Shown one piece after another: positions 16,441-25,807 of a stretch of 64,000 nt of DNA (positions within the stretch are counted from its first letter, which is position 1; every line of letters starts with the position of its first letter). The notes under the pieces are model-generated. The model had not been told where the DNA came from, made no database searches, and saw only the letters and a list, made by a program, of their open reading frames with translations. This DNA is from Weissella kandleri (GTDB lineage: Bacteria > Bacillota > Bacilli > Lactobacillales > Lactobacillaceae). Location: NCBI RefSeq assembly GCF_001438705.1, contig NZ_JQBP01000003.1:158610-222609 (forward strand), written 5' to 3'. The position numbers were made by a program, and so were the translations under genes.

Positions 16441-17631
16441 TCAATATTTTTTAACGTATTTAGCTCCAGTCATCAAGATGAACATCACGACAATTAAAGT
16501 CACACCAACCAAACCACTCGCTGAGTAAAACATGGTTTGATAATTAAAACGTTCAATCATCATCCCTCCTAGCAATGGGCCCACCGCTTTTCCAGCCGCA
16601 GGTGCAGCGGCGGCCAAGCCTTGAAAGCGTCCTTTTAATTTAGCTGGGGTTAATTCATTGATTAGGGCCGGAATCATTGGAAAGGCAGTCGCTTCACCAA
16701 AGGTTGTAATCGTCATCGCAATCGCAAAGCCCCAAAAAGTTTTCACGAATGGTAGAAACAAAAAGGCCAGGCCAAAGCAAGCAATTCCGCCAAAGATTTG
16801 CAAGCGCATGTTGCGCTCACTTTCAGCCAGATTCAACGCATTCATTGAAAGCTGAATTACCGCAATCAACAAGCCATTAATCGTCCAAAGCATCGAATAT
16901 TGCCACAGCGGTAAATGTAAGTCATCTGACATATACACCGACAAATTTCCTTGCCACTGTGAATACGCAATCCATAAGACACTCAAGCCGACCACCACGC
17001 TAAATACAACCCGCGCATTCCATTTTGGGAGTTGCTTACTAGCTTGAGGTGCTTGGTCATCTTCCACTTCTACATTTTGCACCGTGAAATTAAAATGCCG
17101 TTGTAAGACCACCAATAAAATGCCATACATCACCAATGAAATCAAGAACAGCCACACGATACCATAATTATAAATAACTCCCACTAAAGCGGTTGCGAAA
17201 ACCATTCCAAAATTGGCAATAAAATATAACATATTAAAGACATAGCGTCCATCATGATTGTGTACTTGAGTTCCGTATGAATTGATAGCCGCTGTATTCC
17301 AACCACTAAAAAGTCCGGTAATCGTTAAAATAATCGGATAGGCTGGCCAACCATGCCACAAAATAAAAGCTACCTGGGATAACGCCATTACCCCGACCCC
17401 TAGACGAATCAAGTTAAATGGCTGAAAACGATCAAATAAATAACCCGAAATCAAGCTTCCTAACATTTGACCTAGGGCATTCATTAACATCACCCAGCCC
17501 ACCACAACCAAGGTTTGATGCAACTGATCATGCAAATAGATGGAAGTTAGTGGCCAAATAAACCCTAAGGCAAAATTATTAATAAAACTAGCAATCAGTA
17601 ACCACTTCAATGCCATACTTGTTTGTTTCAT
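16441..17631 (-). CDS. MFS transporter, drug-efflux type
   Basis: This is a 396-residue major facilitator permease with 12 predicted helices and a long central loop (about residues 185-205). The A-loop YLFDRFQPF between helices 2 and 3 is a variant of the MFS GxxxDRxGR motif. The start is ATG 17631, preceded by GGAGG. An in-frame upstream start would overlap the ribosome site and the terminator of the preceding gene. It is monocistronic between two terminators. Drug efflux is the usual annotation for this subgroup but nothing in the sequence fixes a substrate. Confidence 0.8.
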   Translation of the reverse strand: MKQTSMALKWLLIASFINNFALGFIWPLTSIYLHDQLHQTLVVVGWVMLMNALGQMLGSLISGYLFDRFQPFNLIRLGVGVMALSQVAFILWHGWPAYPIILTITGLFSGWNTAAINSYGTQVHNHDGRYVFNMLYFIANFGMVFATALVGVIYNYGIVWLFLISLVMYGILLVVLQRHFNFTVQNVEVEDDQAPQASKQLPKWNARVVFSVVVGLSVLWIAYSQWQGNLSVYMSDDLHLPLWQYSMLWTINGLLIAVIQLSMNALNLAESERNMRLQIFGGIACFGLAFLFLPFVKTFWGFAIAMTITTFGEATAFPMIPALINELTPAKLKGRFQGLAAAAPAAGKAVGPLLGGMMIERFNYQTMFYSASGLVGVTLIVVMFILMTGAKYVKKY

Positions 17632-17658
17632 ATTTACCATCCTCCTAATTATGCAAAT

Positions 17659-17693
17659 AAAAAATGAAGGCGTAAAACATACGACCTCATTTT
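17659..17693 (-). terminator. Terminator of the amino-acid ABC transporter operon
   Basis: On the minus strand an imperfect stem (AAAATGAGG with CCTTCATTTT, plus a CG pair) is followed by six T. It lies about 38 bp after the binding-protein stop and just before the ribosome site of the MFS gene. Confidence 0.7.
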
Positions 17694-17731
17694 GGTGTTT
17701 TTCAATTATATTCAATTTATTTTAAGTCTAT

Positions 17732-18550
17732 TTATGGCGCTAGGGTGCCAAAATATTTTTTTGATAACTTATTGATACTACCACTTTTTTTAAGCTTTGC
17801 CAACTCTTGATTAAGCGCTTGTTTTAATTCATGATCTTCGGGTCGCATCCCCACCACAAAAGCCTCTTTATCATAGCCAGGTTGTAAAATAATGAAACGA
17901 TTAGCATGCGGAGTATGCCGCAAATAATATTGGGCATAATTACTATCAACTAGAACCCCTTGAATCCGCTTCACGGCGACATCATCCAAAGCTTTATCAA
18001 AAGTATCATACTGAACCGTTTGACCAATGCTTCGTTTTAACTTAGCCGGTTCTTGGTTATAAACTTGCATCCCCGATGAACCGGTTTGCAAGCCTAAACT
18101 CTGCCCCTTCAAATCCTTCACGCTCTGATATGGAGAATCCTTTAAAGCTAATACCACTTGTTGATTATAAGCATAAGGTTTAGAAAAGGCCACCTGCTTG
18201 GCACGGTCGGGGGTCGCAGTATACCCATTCCAAATCACATCAACGTGCCCTGTTTTTAATTCCGTCTCTTTCATTGACCAATCGATTACTTGAAACTTAA
18301 CCTTCAACCCCATTTCCGCAAAAGCTGCCCGTGCTAAATCAACATCAAAACCAACTAAGTGACCTTGTTGATTACGAAAGCCCATGGGTACAAAGGTATC
18401 GTCAATTCCAACTACCACCGTTTTAGTTTGTTGCATCGCTTGCCAATGATCTTTGGGATGATTACTTTTCCAATGAGCTCCCAAAGCCAATAGTACGACA
18501 ACTAATATCACAATCCCATTGCCCAACCATTGTCGTTTTGTCCATTTCAT
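17732..18550 (-). CDS. Amino-acid ABC transporter substrate-binding protein, membrane-anchored
   Basis: This is a 272-residue solute-binding protein of the polar amino-acid (SBP family 3) type: VVGIDDTFVPMGFRN near residue 45, then FDVDLARAAFAEMGL and TPDRAKQVAFSKPY. The N-terminus is one hydrophobic helix (about residues 9-26) without a lipobox cysteine, so the protein is probably held by an uncleaved anchor or released, not lipidated. Its start overlaps the ATPase stop by 4 nt. It is the last gene of a permease-ATPase-SBP operon behind a T-box whose specifier reads as CAC. Histidine import is therefore the best guess. Confidence 0.88.
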   Translation of the reverse strand: MKWTKRQWLGNGIVILVVVLLALGAHWKSNHPKDHWQAMQQTKTVVVGIDDTFVPMGFRNQQGHLVGFDVDLARAAFAEMGLKVKFQVIDWSMKETELKTGHVDVIWNGYTATPDRAKQVAFSKPYAYNQQVVLALKDSPYQSVKDLKGQSLGLQTGSSGMQVYNQEPAKLKRSIGQTVQYDTFDKALDDVAVKRIQGVLVDSNYAQYYLRHTPHANRFIILQPGYDKEAFVVGMRPEDHELKQALNQELAKLKKSGSINKLSKKYFGTLAP

Positions 18551-19188
18551 CCGCGCTCAACCTCGTTTCCAAAATCTAAAGTTCGATCCGCAATTGCTTT
18601 TGCAAAAGGTAAATCATGAGTCACAACTAATTGCGTCGTCCCCTGCTCTTTCAACTGCAAAATCACATCAATCACCCGTTGCGTTGATTCAGCATCTAAA
18701 CCAGATGTTGGTTCATCATACGCGAGCATGCCTGGTTGCATTGCTAACGCCCGTGCAATCGCTACCCGTTGCTTTTGACCACCGGATAATTGAAATGGGT
18801 ATTGATGCATTTGCGCCGCTAAGCCTAGCCCTGATAATAACTGTTCACCTAGAGCTTGTGCGGTTTGTGGGCGTAAATGCTTCACCGTCTGGGGCGCTAA
18901 AGTCACGTTTTTTAATACCGAATATTGTGGAAAGAGATTGAAATCTTGAAAAATGACCCCCACACGGGCATCTTTGCGGTGCCCAGATAAGTCCAAAGGT
19001 TGATCATCTAAAATCATTTGTCCTTCGTCAGCTGGTAATAACCCAGCGACAATTTTTAAAAAGGTTGTCTTACCAATCCCCGAAGGACCCACAATCGCTA
19101 ATACTTCGCCGGCTGGCAAGGTCAAATTTAAATTTTTAAAAATCGTCCGATTTCCATATGATTTAGATAAGTTTTCAATTTTTAACAT
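18547..19188 (-). CDS. Amino-acid ABC transporter ATP-binding protein
   Basis: This is the ATPase of a polar amino-acid importer, about 213 residues. It has Walker A GPSGIGKTT near residue 34, signature LSGGQKQRVA near 132 and Walker B MLAYDEPTSGLD just after. The start at ATG 19188 leaves 9 nt to a GGAG; the ATG at 19194 is only 3-4 nt from it and is the less likely start. It lies 13 bp after the permease gene and overlaps the binding-protein gene by 4 nt, so all three are translated together. The family is close to GlnQ/HisP proteins. Confidence 0.92.
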   Translation of the reverse strand: MLKIENLSKSYGNRTIFKNLNLTLPAGEVLAIVGPSGIGKTTFLKIVAGLLPADEGQMILDDQPLDLSGHRKDARVGVIFQDFNLFPQYSVLKNVTLAPQTVKHLRPQTAQALGEQLLSGLGLAAQMHQYPFQLSGGQKQRVAIARALAMQPGMLAYDEPTSGLDAESTQRVIDVILQLKEQGTTQLVVTHDLPFAKAIADRTLDFGNEVERG

Positions 19189-19201
19189 CAGCATTTTCTC
19201 C

Positions 19202-19846
19202 TTACCGGTAATAATTTAAACGATGCTCAATTTGACGCATCACAATCGTTGCAACAGCTGTTAATCCAAGATATAAAATTCCCACCAAAATATATGGCAT
19301 TAAAGTGACATCACGGGCCGCCGCAATATTACCGGCGCGCATTAAATCTCCCAATCCAATCACATAGACTAATGACGAATCTTTTACCAAATTTACTACT
19401 TCATTTCCAATAGCTGGCATCACTGCCTTAGTCACTTGAGGTAAAATAATAAGTTTAAAGGTTTGAAAGGGACTAAAACCCAACACCTTGGCCCCTTCAT
19501 ATTGACCTTGTGAAATGCCTTGAAATCCACCACGGAAAATTTCGGCAAAATAAGCCGCGTAGTTTAAGATAAAGGTGAGTACCGCCGCTTCAAAACGCGG
19601 GAATGTCGCAATTTGTGCTAAGCTTAAACCATAATAGACAAAGACAATCTGCAATAATAGTGGCGTTCCCCGCATAATCCAAATATAAACATTCATAATT
19701 CCACGTAACACGTCCAAATCAGAACGCAACGCCGCGGCTACAACCATCCCCAATGGCAAGGACCCTAATAAAGTTAGTCCAAAGACGCCAAAGGTCATTT
19801 TGAGCCCGTCTAATAAACTCGGTAAAATACTCCAAATATAATCCAT
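19202..19846 (-). CDS. Amino-acid ABC transporter permease
   Basis: This is a 214-residue permease of the HisM/GlnP type with about five membrane helices and the EAA-loop signature ISQGQYEGAKVLGFSPFQTF (about residues 108-127) that contacts the ATPase. A single permease gene implies a homodimer, as is usual in this subgroup. It is the first gene of the operon and begins about 65 bp after the T-box terminator, so the whole transporter is under T-box antitermination. Confidence 0.92.
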   Translation of the reverse strand: MDYIWSILPSLLDGLKMTFGVFGLTLLGSLPLGMVVAAALRSDLDVLRGIMNVYIWIMRGTPLLLQIVFVYYGLSLAQIATFPRFEAAVLTFILNYAAYFAEIFRGGFQGISQGQYEGAKVLGFSPFQTFKLIILPQVTKAVMPAIGNEVVNLVKDSSLVYVIGLGDLMRAGNIAAARDVTLMPYILVGILYLGLTAVATIVMRQIEHRLNYYR

Positions 19847-19908
19847 TTTGTTCTCACACCATCCTTATCTACTTAATCTTTATAGCTCTTATTTACATTT
19901 TACTCATT

Positions 19909-20200
19909 AAAATAAAAAATCCTCAGGTACAGCTAATGCCATACCTGAGGACGCTTGAATTACGTGGTTCCACCCCAATTTCAATAACGATTACTCGCTA
20001 TTGCTCACATACCATACTTTCATGGTATCCACCTATACTGCGGTGAACCAATTATATTCATTTGTTTTTCAATAATTTTAAAAATACTTCGCCTTAGGTG
20101 TGGTTCAAATAAGGATCCGGTTACTTCTCAACTTCAGCGTAACTCTCTAGACAGATCGCATTACTCTACTCGTCTAAATAAAAGCATATTTTTAGAATAA
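19909..20200 (-). promoter_or_regulatory. T-box leader of the amino-acid transporter operon, specifier probably CAC (His)
   Basis: Read on the minus strand, the leader shows the stem I element AGAGAG with a GTTAC/GTAAC stem. A specifier-loop strand GAAC-CAC-A follows, with CAC at 20100-20102. The T-box GGTGGAACCACG (about 19963-19974) is next, then a terminator of CCTCAGGTA with TACCTGAGG and a T run at 19912-19950. The base of stem I can be drawn as TTTAG with CTAAG. T-boxes raise expression when the matching tRNA is uncharged. The specifier reading by hand suggests histidine and is less certain than the T-box itself. Confidence 0.88.
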
Positions 20201-20224
20201 GCGTCTCAATCTAAAAAGTCAACG

Positions 20225-20845
20225 CTAATTTTTAAATCGATCAGCCCGGCGTTTGATGATCATCCGATTCCCAATTTGTTGATTGGTTACATTATAATCA
20301 ATCATTTCAGCACCTCGCATCAAAGCATATAACCATTCAATAATCGGATAAAACAGCATGAATAATAAAATATTTAGCAAAACGGTCGGGAACATGTGGA
20401 AAATCACAAATTCTTGGATATTTTGTTGTGCGACATTAATAATACTAAAAGCTAGATAATCAAATAACAAATAACAATTAAGCACAAAGAAAAAAATCAT
20501 CATTTCCCAGAAGTAAGTATGCTCAAAAAATTGTTGGACCCAACGAGCTATTCCCAGTACCATAGGAAAGCCAATCATTGAGACCCCCACATAACCTGTG
20601 TAATAAAGATCATAAACTAAGCCAACGGTAAAAGCTAATAGGTACTGATCACTCGGATTTTTAATGCCCTCTGACCCCACCAAAGTTGGCGCCAACAAAA
20701 ATAGCAAAACTAAATAAGGGCTGGCCGCCATTGGTAACCGATATAAGATTGGGGCCGCATTTAAAGCAATTGCTCCATCTAAAACCATTGCCAAAAATAC
20801 TAATACGGGATGCACCCAAGTTATTTTAAAATATTTTGAATACAT
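20225..20845 (-). CDS. mreD: Rod shape-determining protein MreD
   Basis: This is a 206-residue very hydrophobic protein with five or six predicted helices and a positively charged C-terminal tail (about residues 190-206). That matches MreD, the membrane partner of MreC in the elongasome that guides side-wall synthesis. Normally it follows mreB and mreC, but here neither is adjacent: the neighbours are a T-box operon and an MFS gene. The assignment rests on overall hydrophobic pattern and fragments such as FLLAPTLVG and GLVYDLYYTG typical of MreD. A different small membrane protein is possible but less likely. Confidence 0.7.
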   Translation of the reverse strand: MYSKYFKITWVHPVLVFLAMVLDGAIALNAAPILYRLPMAASPYLVLLFLLAPTLVGSEGIKNPSDQYLLAFTVGLVYDLYYTGYVGVSMIGFPMVLGIARWVQQFFEHTYFWEMMIFFFVLNCYLLFDYLAFSIINVAQQNIQEFVIFHMFPTVLLNILLFMLFYPIIEWLYALMRGAEMIDYNVTNQQIGNRMIIKRRADRFKN

Positions 20846-20947
20846 ATTCAGACTCCATTTTTAATTCATTATAACTAATTTAACATTTCTCCTAATCATA
20901 GCATAAAATCAGACCACACATCATAATTATTCTGCAATTTTCATTAG

Positions 20948-22180
20948 TTAGGCCGCGTGACCGGCATCTGATTCCCGCATGGTCCGCGTGTTATACCAAA
21001 ACCATAGCCCGTTTAATACCATCAACACCGCCGATACCACAAAGACGCCCCGATAATCAAAATAATGCGCCGTTAATGCCCCCAATAAAGGTCCAAACAC
21101 TGAACCAAGTGATTGAAAGCTTTGATTATAAGCAAACATCCGACTAACAATCTCATGCGGGGCCTCTTTTGTGATTAAACTTTGAATAGCTGGCAGCATC
21201 GTTGCATCAGAAACTCCAATCAAAAACCGGAGCATAATTAACTGGCTAATCGTTTGCACCAGACTCATGGGCAAAAAAACTAAACTCGCAAACAAAAAGC
21301 CTAACGAAATCATGCGCGCAGTTCCATAATGATCACCTAACCGGCCCAAGGTGGGCGCAAATAACAATGTCGCGATCCCGGGCACAGCCGCAACAATCCC
21401 AGCCCAAAAGGCTGTATTTTGACCGTTATGATTCAGCTCTTGGACAAATAAGGCTAAAATTGGATTAATCGATTGGTTCGCCACCATCACTAACATCGTC
21501 GTCAAGAAAAAGCCCCACATCATTTTGGGATGTGCTAACTTATCAAATGCAGCCGACCGTGATAAAGGCTTAACATGTTCCGCGGGCTTAAACACCTCGT
21601 GGACGCCAAAAATCACTAATAGAGTAGCCAACATAAGCAAACTTCCCGTGAGTATAAATGTTACTCGAAAGCCAATCGTGTCTGCCAATAAGCCACCAAA
21701 CAAAGGCCCCAAAAGTGTTCCCGAGGTCATACCAGTCATCATGATTCCCATACTATAACCTGATTGTTCTGCTGGCGTTTCAGAAGCCACTAAAGCATTT
21801 GAATTTGAAGCAAAGCCGCCTAGTGCTCCTTGCAAGACACGCAAAGCGATTAACTGCCAAACATTGTTCACTAATCCCATCAAGAAAAAGACAATACTCA
21901 TCCCTAATCCCGCGCGAATAATCATTTTTTTACGGCCTTTAGTGTCAGCTAAACGGCCCCACAATGGTGATACAATCGCCATCACAAAGTAGCTTCCAGA
22001 AAATGCCAAGCTCGAATAAAAGCTTAACTGGCTTTTAGTAAAAGTTCCTAATGTCCCAATATAAAGTGATAAAAAAGGCGTAACCATACTCAAGCCTACG
22101 CCGGCAAGAAACACACCCACCCAAAGGAGATACATATTTTTTTGCCACGTTGGCATTGGTTTTAATAAACGACTTTTCAT
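20948..22180 (-). CDS. MFS multidrug efflux transporter (PmrA/NorA-like)
   Basis: This is a 410-residue 12-helix MFS protein. The A-loop motif GRLADTKGRKKM after helix 2 (about residue 75) and the antiporter motif region GTLLGPLFGGLLAD (about 154-167) place it in the DHA1 drug:H+ antiporters, close to PmrA and NorA. It is monocistronic. Its 5' region has a striking arrangement of direct repeats around the -10 box and an inverted repeat in the leader, implying a dedicated repressor. No regulator gene lies beside it. Confidence 0.85.
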   Translation of the reverse strand: MKSRLLKPMPTWQKNMYLLWVGVFLAGVGLSMVTPFLSLYIGTLGTFTKSQLSFYSSLAFSGSYFVMAIVSPLWGRLADTKGRKKMIIRAGLGMSIVFFLMGLVNNVWQLIALRVLQGALGGFASNSNALVASETPAEQSGYSMGIMMTGMTSGTLLGPLFGGLLADTIGFRVTFILTGSLLMLATLLVIFGVHEVFKPAEHVKPLSRSAAFDKLAHPKMMWGFFLTTMLVMVANQSINPILALFVQELNHNGQNTAFWAGIVAAVPGIATLLFAPTLGRLGDHYGTARMISLGFLFASLVFLPMSLVQTISQLIMLRFLIGVSDATMLPAIQSLITKEAPHEIVSRMFAYNQSFQSLGSVFGPLLGALTAHYFDYRGVFVVSAVLMVLNGLWFWYNTRTMRESDAGHAA

Positions 22181-22286
22181 CCTAACCTCCCATCAATACC
22201 ACATTCATTTTCCATATTGAAAACCATTCTACATGGAATTAACCAAATTAATTCACCATTGTCTTCACTGAAGAAAGCTTTTCCTA

Positions 22287-22358
22287 TTGTTTGCCTAGCA
22301 AACAACTAACTGAATTGCATGCCTGTTATTATACCACTCATTTTATAATTTGCATGCC
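22287..22358 (-). promoter_or_regulatory. Promoter with two direct repeats and a palindrome upstream of MFS gene
   Basis: The minus-strand -10 TATAAT is at 22328-22333. The nonamer TTGCATGCC (plus strand) occurs at 22315-22323 and 22350-22358, one on each side of that -10. Downstream in the leader is a perfect 8-bp inverted repeat, TTGTTTGC and GCAAACAA with a 3-base centre (22287-22305). These look like binding sites for one or two regulators. Confidence 0.55.
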
Positions 22359-22388
22359 AGTGATGTCACCTAAGATTATACCAATAAG

Positions 22389-22417
22389 AAAAAGAGCTAA
22401 GTTCATTTTGAACTTAA
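22389..22417 (-). terminator. glyS terminator
   Basis: A stem of TAAGTTC with GAACTTA and flanking pairs is followed on the minus strand by a T run, about 55 bp beyond the glyS stop codon. Confidence 0.7.
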
Positions 22418-22471
22418 CCCCAAGAGTATATTAAATTTTATATTAGAAACCCTTTCTACGCCCGAAATTCA

Positions 22472-24544
22472 CTATTTAACTTGTAAATCCAAGAAATTAG
22501 CTAATGGTTTTGTCGCGTTTGAAACTTGCGCCAAGGTTGCCAAACGGTTGGTTTGTACCGCTGCGTCTTCGACCATGACCATCGTTTCATTAAAGTATTC
22601 CGTAATCAAATCAGTTAACCCTAAGAGCGCTTGTAATCGTTGAGTTAAATTAGTTGGGGCAAATTGATCCATCGCCGCTTGCAGATCCTGCTCAGCTTGG
22701 TTTTCAAACAAAACCGGATCAATTGACGCATCAACGGGGTTCTTAGAAGTTAAGCGGACCACTCGTGTTAAGGCTTCTACGCCCGCCCGGAAATTAGCTT
22801 GCTCAACTTGTGCTTGCAAAACTTGCGCTGCTTCTAACATACCAGTCATATCAGGATTTTGATTATTAGTGACCGCCGTAATAATGTCCCGCCGAATACC
22901 TTGTCGTTGTAAGTCTTTGACAACTCGATCAGTTAAGAATTGCAAAACCACTTCGCGTTGATCCATTAAATTATTCAAAATATCTTCAGGCAACCCCTTT
23001 AAATCTGGCGTTGCTTGGAGCTTTTCAATATAATCCGTCAACAATTGCATCAAATCAACATGCCACTGCTCGGCTGACATGATAGCAACCACTCCAGCCG
23101 CAGCTCGACGCAAAGCATACGGATCGTTTGAACCCGATGGCACCATGTCGCCCGCAAAGAAACTCAACAAAGTATCCAACTTATCAGCCACCGCCAATAC
23201 TTGACCGGCCACTGATTCAGGCAAAGCACCGTCCGCTGAAATTGGCAAATAATGCTCACGAATGGCCTGACCTACAGCCGGAGTTTCCAAAAAGAGCTGC
23301 GCATACTTTTCGCCCATAACTCCTTGCAATTCATCAAACTCTCCGACCATCCCCGTCATCAAGTCAAATTTATAAATTTCACTTGCCCGCGCAATGGTTG
23401 CCTGATTATCAGCATTAACTCCTAATGCTTGCCCTAGCTGTAAAGCTAATTGCTTCGTCCGACGAGTATGTGCTGCAACTGAACCTAACTTTTCATGGAA
23501 AGAAACAACTTCCAATTTTTCATTATAATAATCAATTGAATGCTTTTGATCTTCTTGATAGAAGAACTTAGCGTCCTCAAGCCGTGCTACTAAAACCTTT
23601 TCATTTCCAGCCATCACATTATCAAGGTGTTGATCATTTCCATTACGTACGGAAACAAAGTCAGGTAATAATTGACCAGCTTGGTCTTGCACATGGAAGA
23701 AACGTTGGTGCTCGCGCATTGAAGTAATCAAGACTTCATCCGGCAATTGTAGGTATTCGGCATCAAATTGTCCCGCAAAAGCCGTTGGATATTCAACAAT
23801 ATTATTAACTTCTTCCAACAAATCAGCATCCATCACAACCTGCCAAGCATGTTCTGCTGCTAATTGTTGAATTTGCGTTTGAATTAAATTCTTACGTGTG
23901 TTTGCATCGACAATCACGAATTGATCGGCTAATTGCTTAGCATACGACGACGCAGTTTTGATTTCTACATCATGTCCTAAGAAGCGGTGCCCACGTGAAG
24001 TCCGGCCTGTTTTTACATCTAGTACATTGAAGTTGACCACTTGTTCATCCAACAACGCGACCATCCATCGAATTGGTCGAACGTATTCAAAAGTATGCCG
24101 GCTCCACTTCATCGTCGTTGAGAAAGTCATAGCTTTAACTACTGCATCAAATCCAGCTAAAACTTCAGCAGCAGGCTTTCCATCTTCATGGCGAGTTAAA
24201 GTCACAAATTCTTGCCCATTGAATTCTTTAAAGACAATATCATCCGTCGTCATGCCTTTTCCACGCGCAAAGCCAGCTGCCGCCTTGGTGAAATTACCAT
24301 CGGCATCTAAAGCTGCCCGCTTAATTGGGCCTTTCAACTCTTCTTCAAAATCATCAGCTCGTTTAGCAACATCATGGACCAAAATCGCTAAGCGTCGAGG
24401 CGTTGAATAATGATCAATCCCACTAAAAGCTAACCGTTGTTCTTTTAAAAACGCTGCGCTGCGTTCCACCAATTGATCAATCGCCGGAGTGGCCAAATGT
24501 GCTGGAATTTCTTCCAGCCCAATTTCCATCAAAAATTCTGACAT
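22472..24544 (-). CDS. glyS: Glycyl-tRNA synthetase beta subunit
   Basis: GlyS is the tRNA-binding subunit of the heterotetrameric bacterial glycyl-tRNA synthetase. The protein of about 690 residues begins MSEFLMEIGLEEIPAH, the typical start. The chosen ATG 24544 has a GAGGAGG ribosome site and lies one base after the glyQ stop, so the pair is translationally coupled. The HD-like core (about residues 300-500) and the C-terminal anticodon-binding domain are of normal length. Transcription is controlled by the T-box upstream of glyQ. Confidence 0.97.
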   Translation of the reverse strand: MSEFLMEIGLEEIPAHLATPAIDQLVERSAAFLKEQRLAFSGIDHYSTPRRLAILVHDVAKRADDFEEELKGPIKRAALDADGNFTKAAAGFARGKGMTTDDIVFKEFNGQEFVTLTRHEDGKPAAEVLAGFDAVVKAMTFSTTMKWSRHTFEYVRPIRWMVALLDEQVVNFNVLDVKTGRTSRGHRFLGHDVEIKTASSYAKQLADQFVIVDANTRKNLIQTQIQQLAAEHAWQVVMDADLLEEVNNIVEYPTAFAGQFDAEYLQLPDEVLITSMREHQRFFHVQDQAGQLLPDFVSVRNGNDQHLDNVMAGNEKVLVARLEDAKFFYQEDQKHSIDYYNEKLEVVSFHEKLGSVAAHTRRTKQLALQLGQALGVNADNQATIARASEIYKFDLMTGMVGEFDELQGVMGEKYAQLFLETPAVGQAIREHYLPISADGALPESVAGQVLAVADKLDTLLSFFAGDMVPSGSNDPYALRRAAAGVVAIMSAEQWHVDLMQLLTDYIEKLQATPDLKGLPEDILNNLMDQREVVLQFLTDRVVKDLQRQGIRRDIITAVTNNQNPDMTGMLEAAQVLQAQVEQANFRAGVEALTRVVRLTSKNPVDASIDPVLFENQAEQDLQAAMDQFAPTNLTQRLQALLGLTDLITEYFNETMVMVEDAAVQTNRLATLAQVSNATKPLANFLDLQVK

Positions 24545-24545
24545 G

Positions 24546-25472
24546 TTATTTTTCCTCCTCATCTGCTGGTAGATACTGGGCCCGTAAAGCTTCATCTTTC
24601 AATAATGGGAACCCTAACTTTTTACGTTCGTCAATGAATGCCCGCGCCACTTTACGAGCCATACTTCGGATGCGGCTCAAATACTTAGCCCGCTCAGTCA
24701 CTGAAACAGTTCCCCGTGCATCTAGGAGATTAAACGTGTGGGACGATTTTAAAATATAATCATAAGCTGGGTGCACCAAGCCTTGATCTAACAAGCGCTG
24801 TGCTTCCGCTTCGTATTCGTCAAAATGCCGTAGTAACATCGCTTGATCAGACTGCTCAAATGAATAAGTTGAGTGTTCAAATTCTGGCTCTTTAAAGATA
24901 TCACCGTAGAGCACACCATTTCCCCATTCCAAATCATAAACGGTTGGCACATCTTGAATATATGATGCTAACCGTTCCAATCCATAAGTAATCTCAGAAG
25001 TAACTGCATCAACTTGGATTCCACCAACTTGTTGGAAATATGTAAACTGCGTGACTTCCATTCCGTCCAACCAGATTTCCCAACCGATTCCGGCAGCTCC
25101 CATTGAAGGATTTTCCCAATTATCTTCCACGAAACGAATATCATGCTCTAATGGGTCAATTCCTAATTCTTCCAATGATGCCAAATATAATTCTTGAATA
25201 TTATCAGGTGAAGGCTTCATTACCACTTGAAATTGGTGGTGTTGGTACAAACGGTTCGGATTATCCCCATAACGTCCATCAGCGGGACGTCGTGAAGGCT
25301 CGACATAAGCAGCATGCCAAGGTTCCGGTCCATTCGCCCGTAAGAAAGTATACGGTGACATTGTCCCCGCTCCTTTTTCCGTATCGTATGCCTGCATAAG
25401 CATCGCTCCTTGCTTAGCCCAAAAGCCTTGCAATTTCAAAATAATATCTTGTACTGATAATTTTTCAGTCAT
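24546..25472 (-). CDS. glyQ: Glycyl-tRNA synthetase alpha subunit
   Basis: GlyQ is the catalytic subunit of the alpha2beta2 glycyl-tRNA synthetase. The protein of about 308 residues starts [15 protein letters not shown] at ATG 25472, after an AAAGGAAAG ribosome site. The longer reading frame up to 25559 runs into the T-box terminator and is not used. Class II motifs such as [15 protein letters not shown]-like (here [19 protein letters not shown]), [20 protein letters not shown] and [20 protein letters not shown] are intact. It forms an operon with glyS. Confidence 0.97.
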   Translation of the reverse strand: MTEKLSVQDIILKLQGFWAKQGAMLMQAYDTEKGAGTMSPYTFLRANGPEPWHAAYVEPSRRPADGRYGDNPNRLYQHHQFQVVMKPSPDNIQELYLASLEELGIDPLEHDIRFVEDNWENPSMGAAGIGWEIWLDGMEVTQFTYFQQVGGIQVDAVTSEITYGLERLASYIQDVPTVYDLEWGNGVLYGDIFKEPEFEHSTYSFEQSDQAMLLRHFDEYEAEAQRLLDQGLVHPAYDYILKSSHTFNLLDARGTVSVTERAKYLSRIRSMARKVARAFIDERKKLGFPLLKDEALRAQYLPADEEEK

Positions 25473-25507
25473 AATCTTTCCTTTCGAATGTTTTCCAGTT
25501 AGAACAC

Positions 25508-25715
25508 AAAAAAGCCCTGCACTAACCATACCCATGATTAATGCAGGGACGTTATTCAACGCGGTTCCACCCTGCTTCCGAAGCGCGAAACTTCGACAGC
25601 TTATTTTTATTTTAATTGCTCCAGTAGCTCCCCATGAGCTTTTTCAATCGTTCTCTCATTAACAACGACTTGCTGTATGAAAAATAACTCATTTTTTCTA
25701 CTTTCATCACTTTAA
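25508..25715 (-). promoter_or_regulatory. T-box leader of glyQS
   Basis: On the minus strand the T-box sequence GGGTGGAACCGCG (about 25561-25573) precedes a terminator of CCCTGCA with TGCAGGG and a T run at 25508-25549. Glycine is assumed from the genes controlled. I could not place the specifier triplet with confidence because the leader appears to have a shortened stem I. Confidence 0.88.
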
Positions 25716-25807
25716 AAAAGTATAGTCCAAAACCAAGGTTTCGACAAGCGCTTTTTAGCTTTCAAAAGTCATTTCTAAATAACCACCACCAAAATTCATG
25801 GCTGGTT

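Noticed and set aside
25473-25559. N-terminal extension of GlyQ
   Set aside because: The extension overlaps the T-box terminator; the family start MTEKLSVQ has its own ribosome site.
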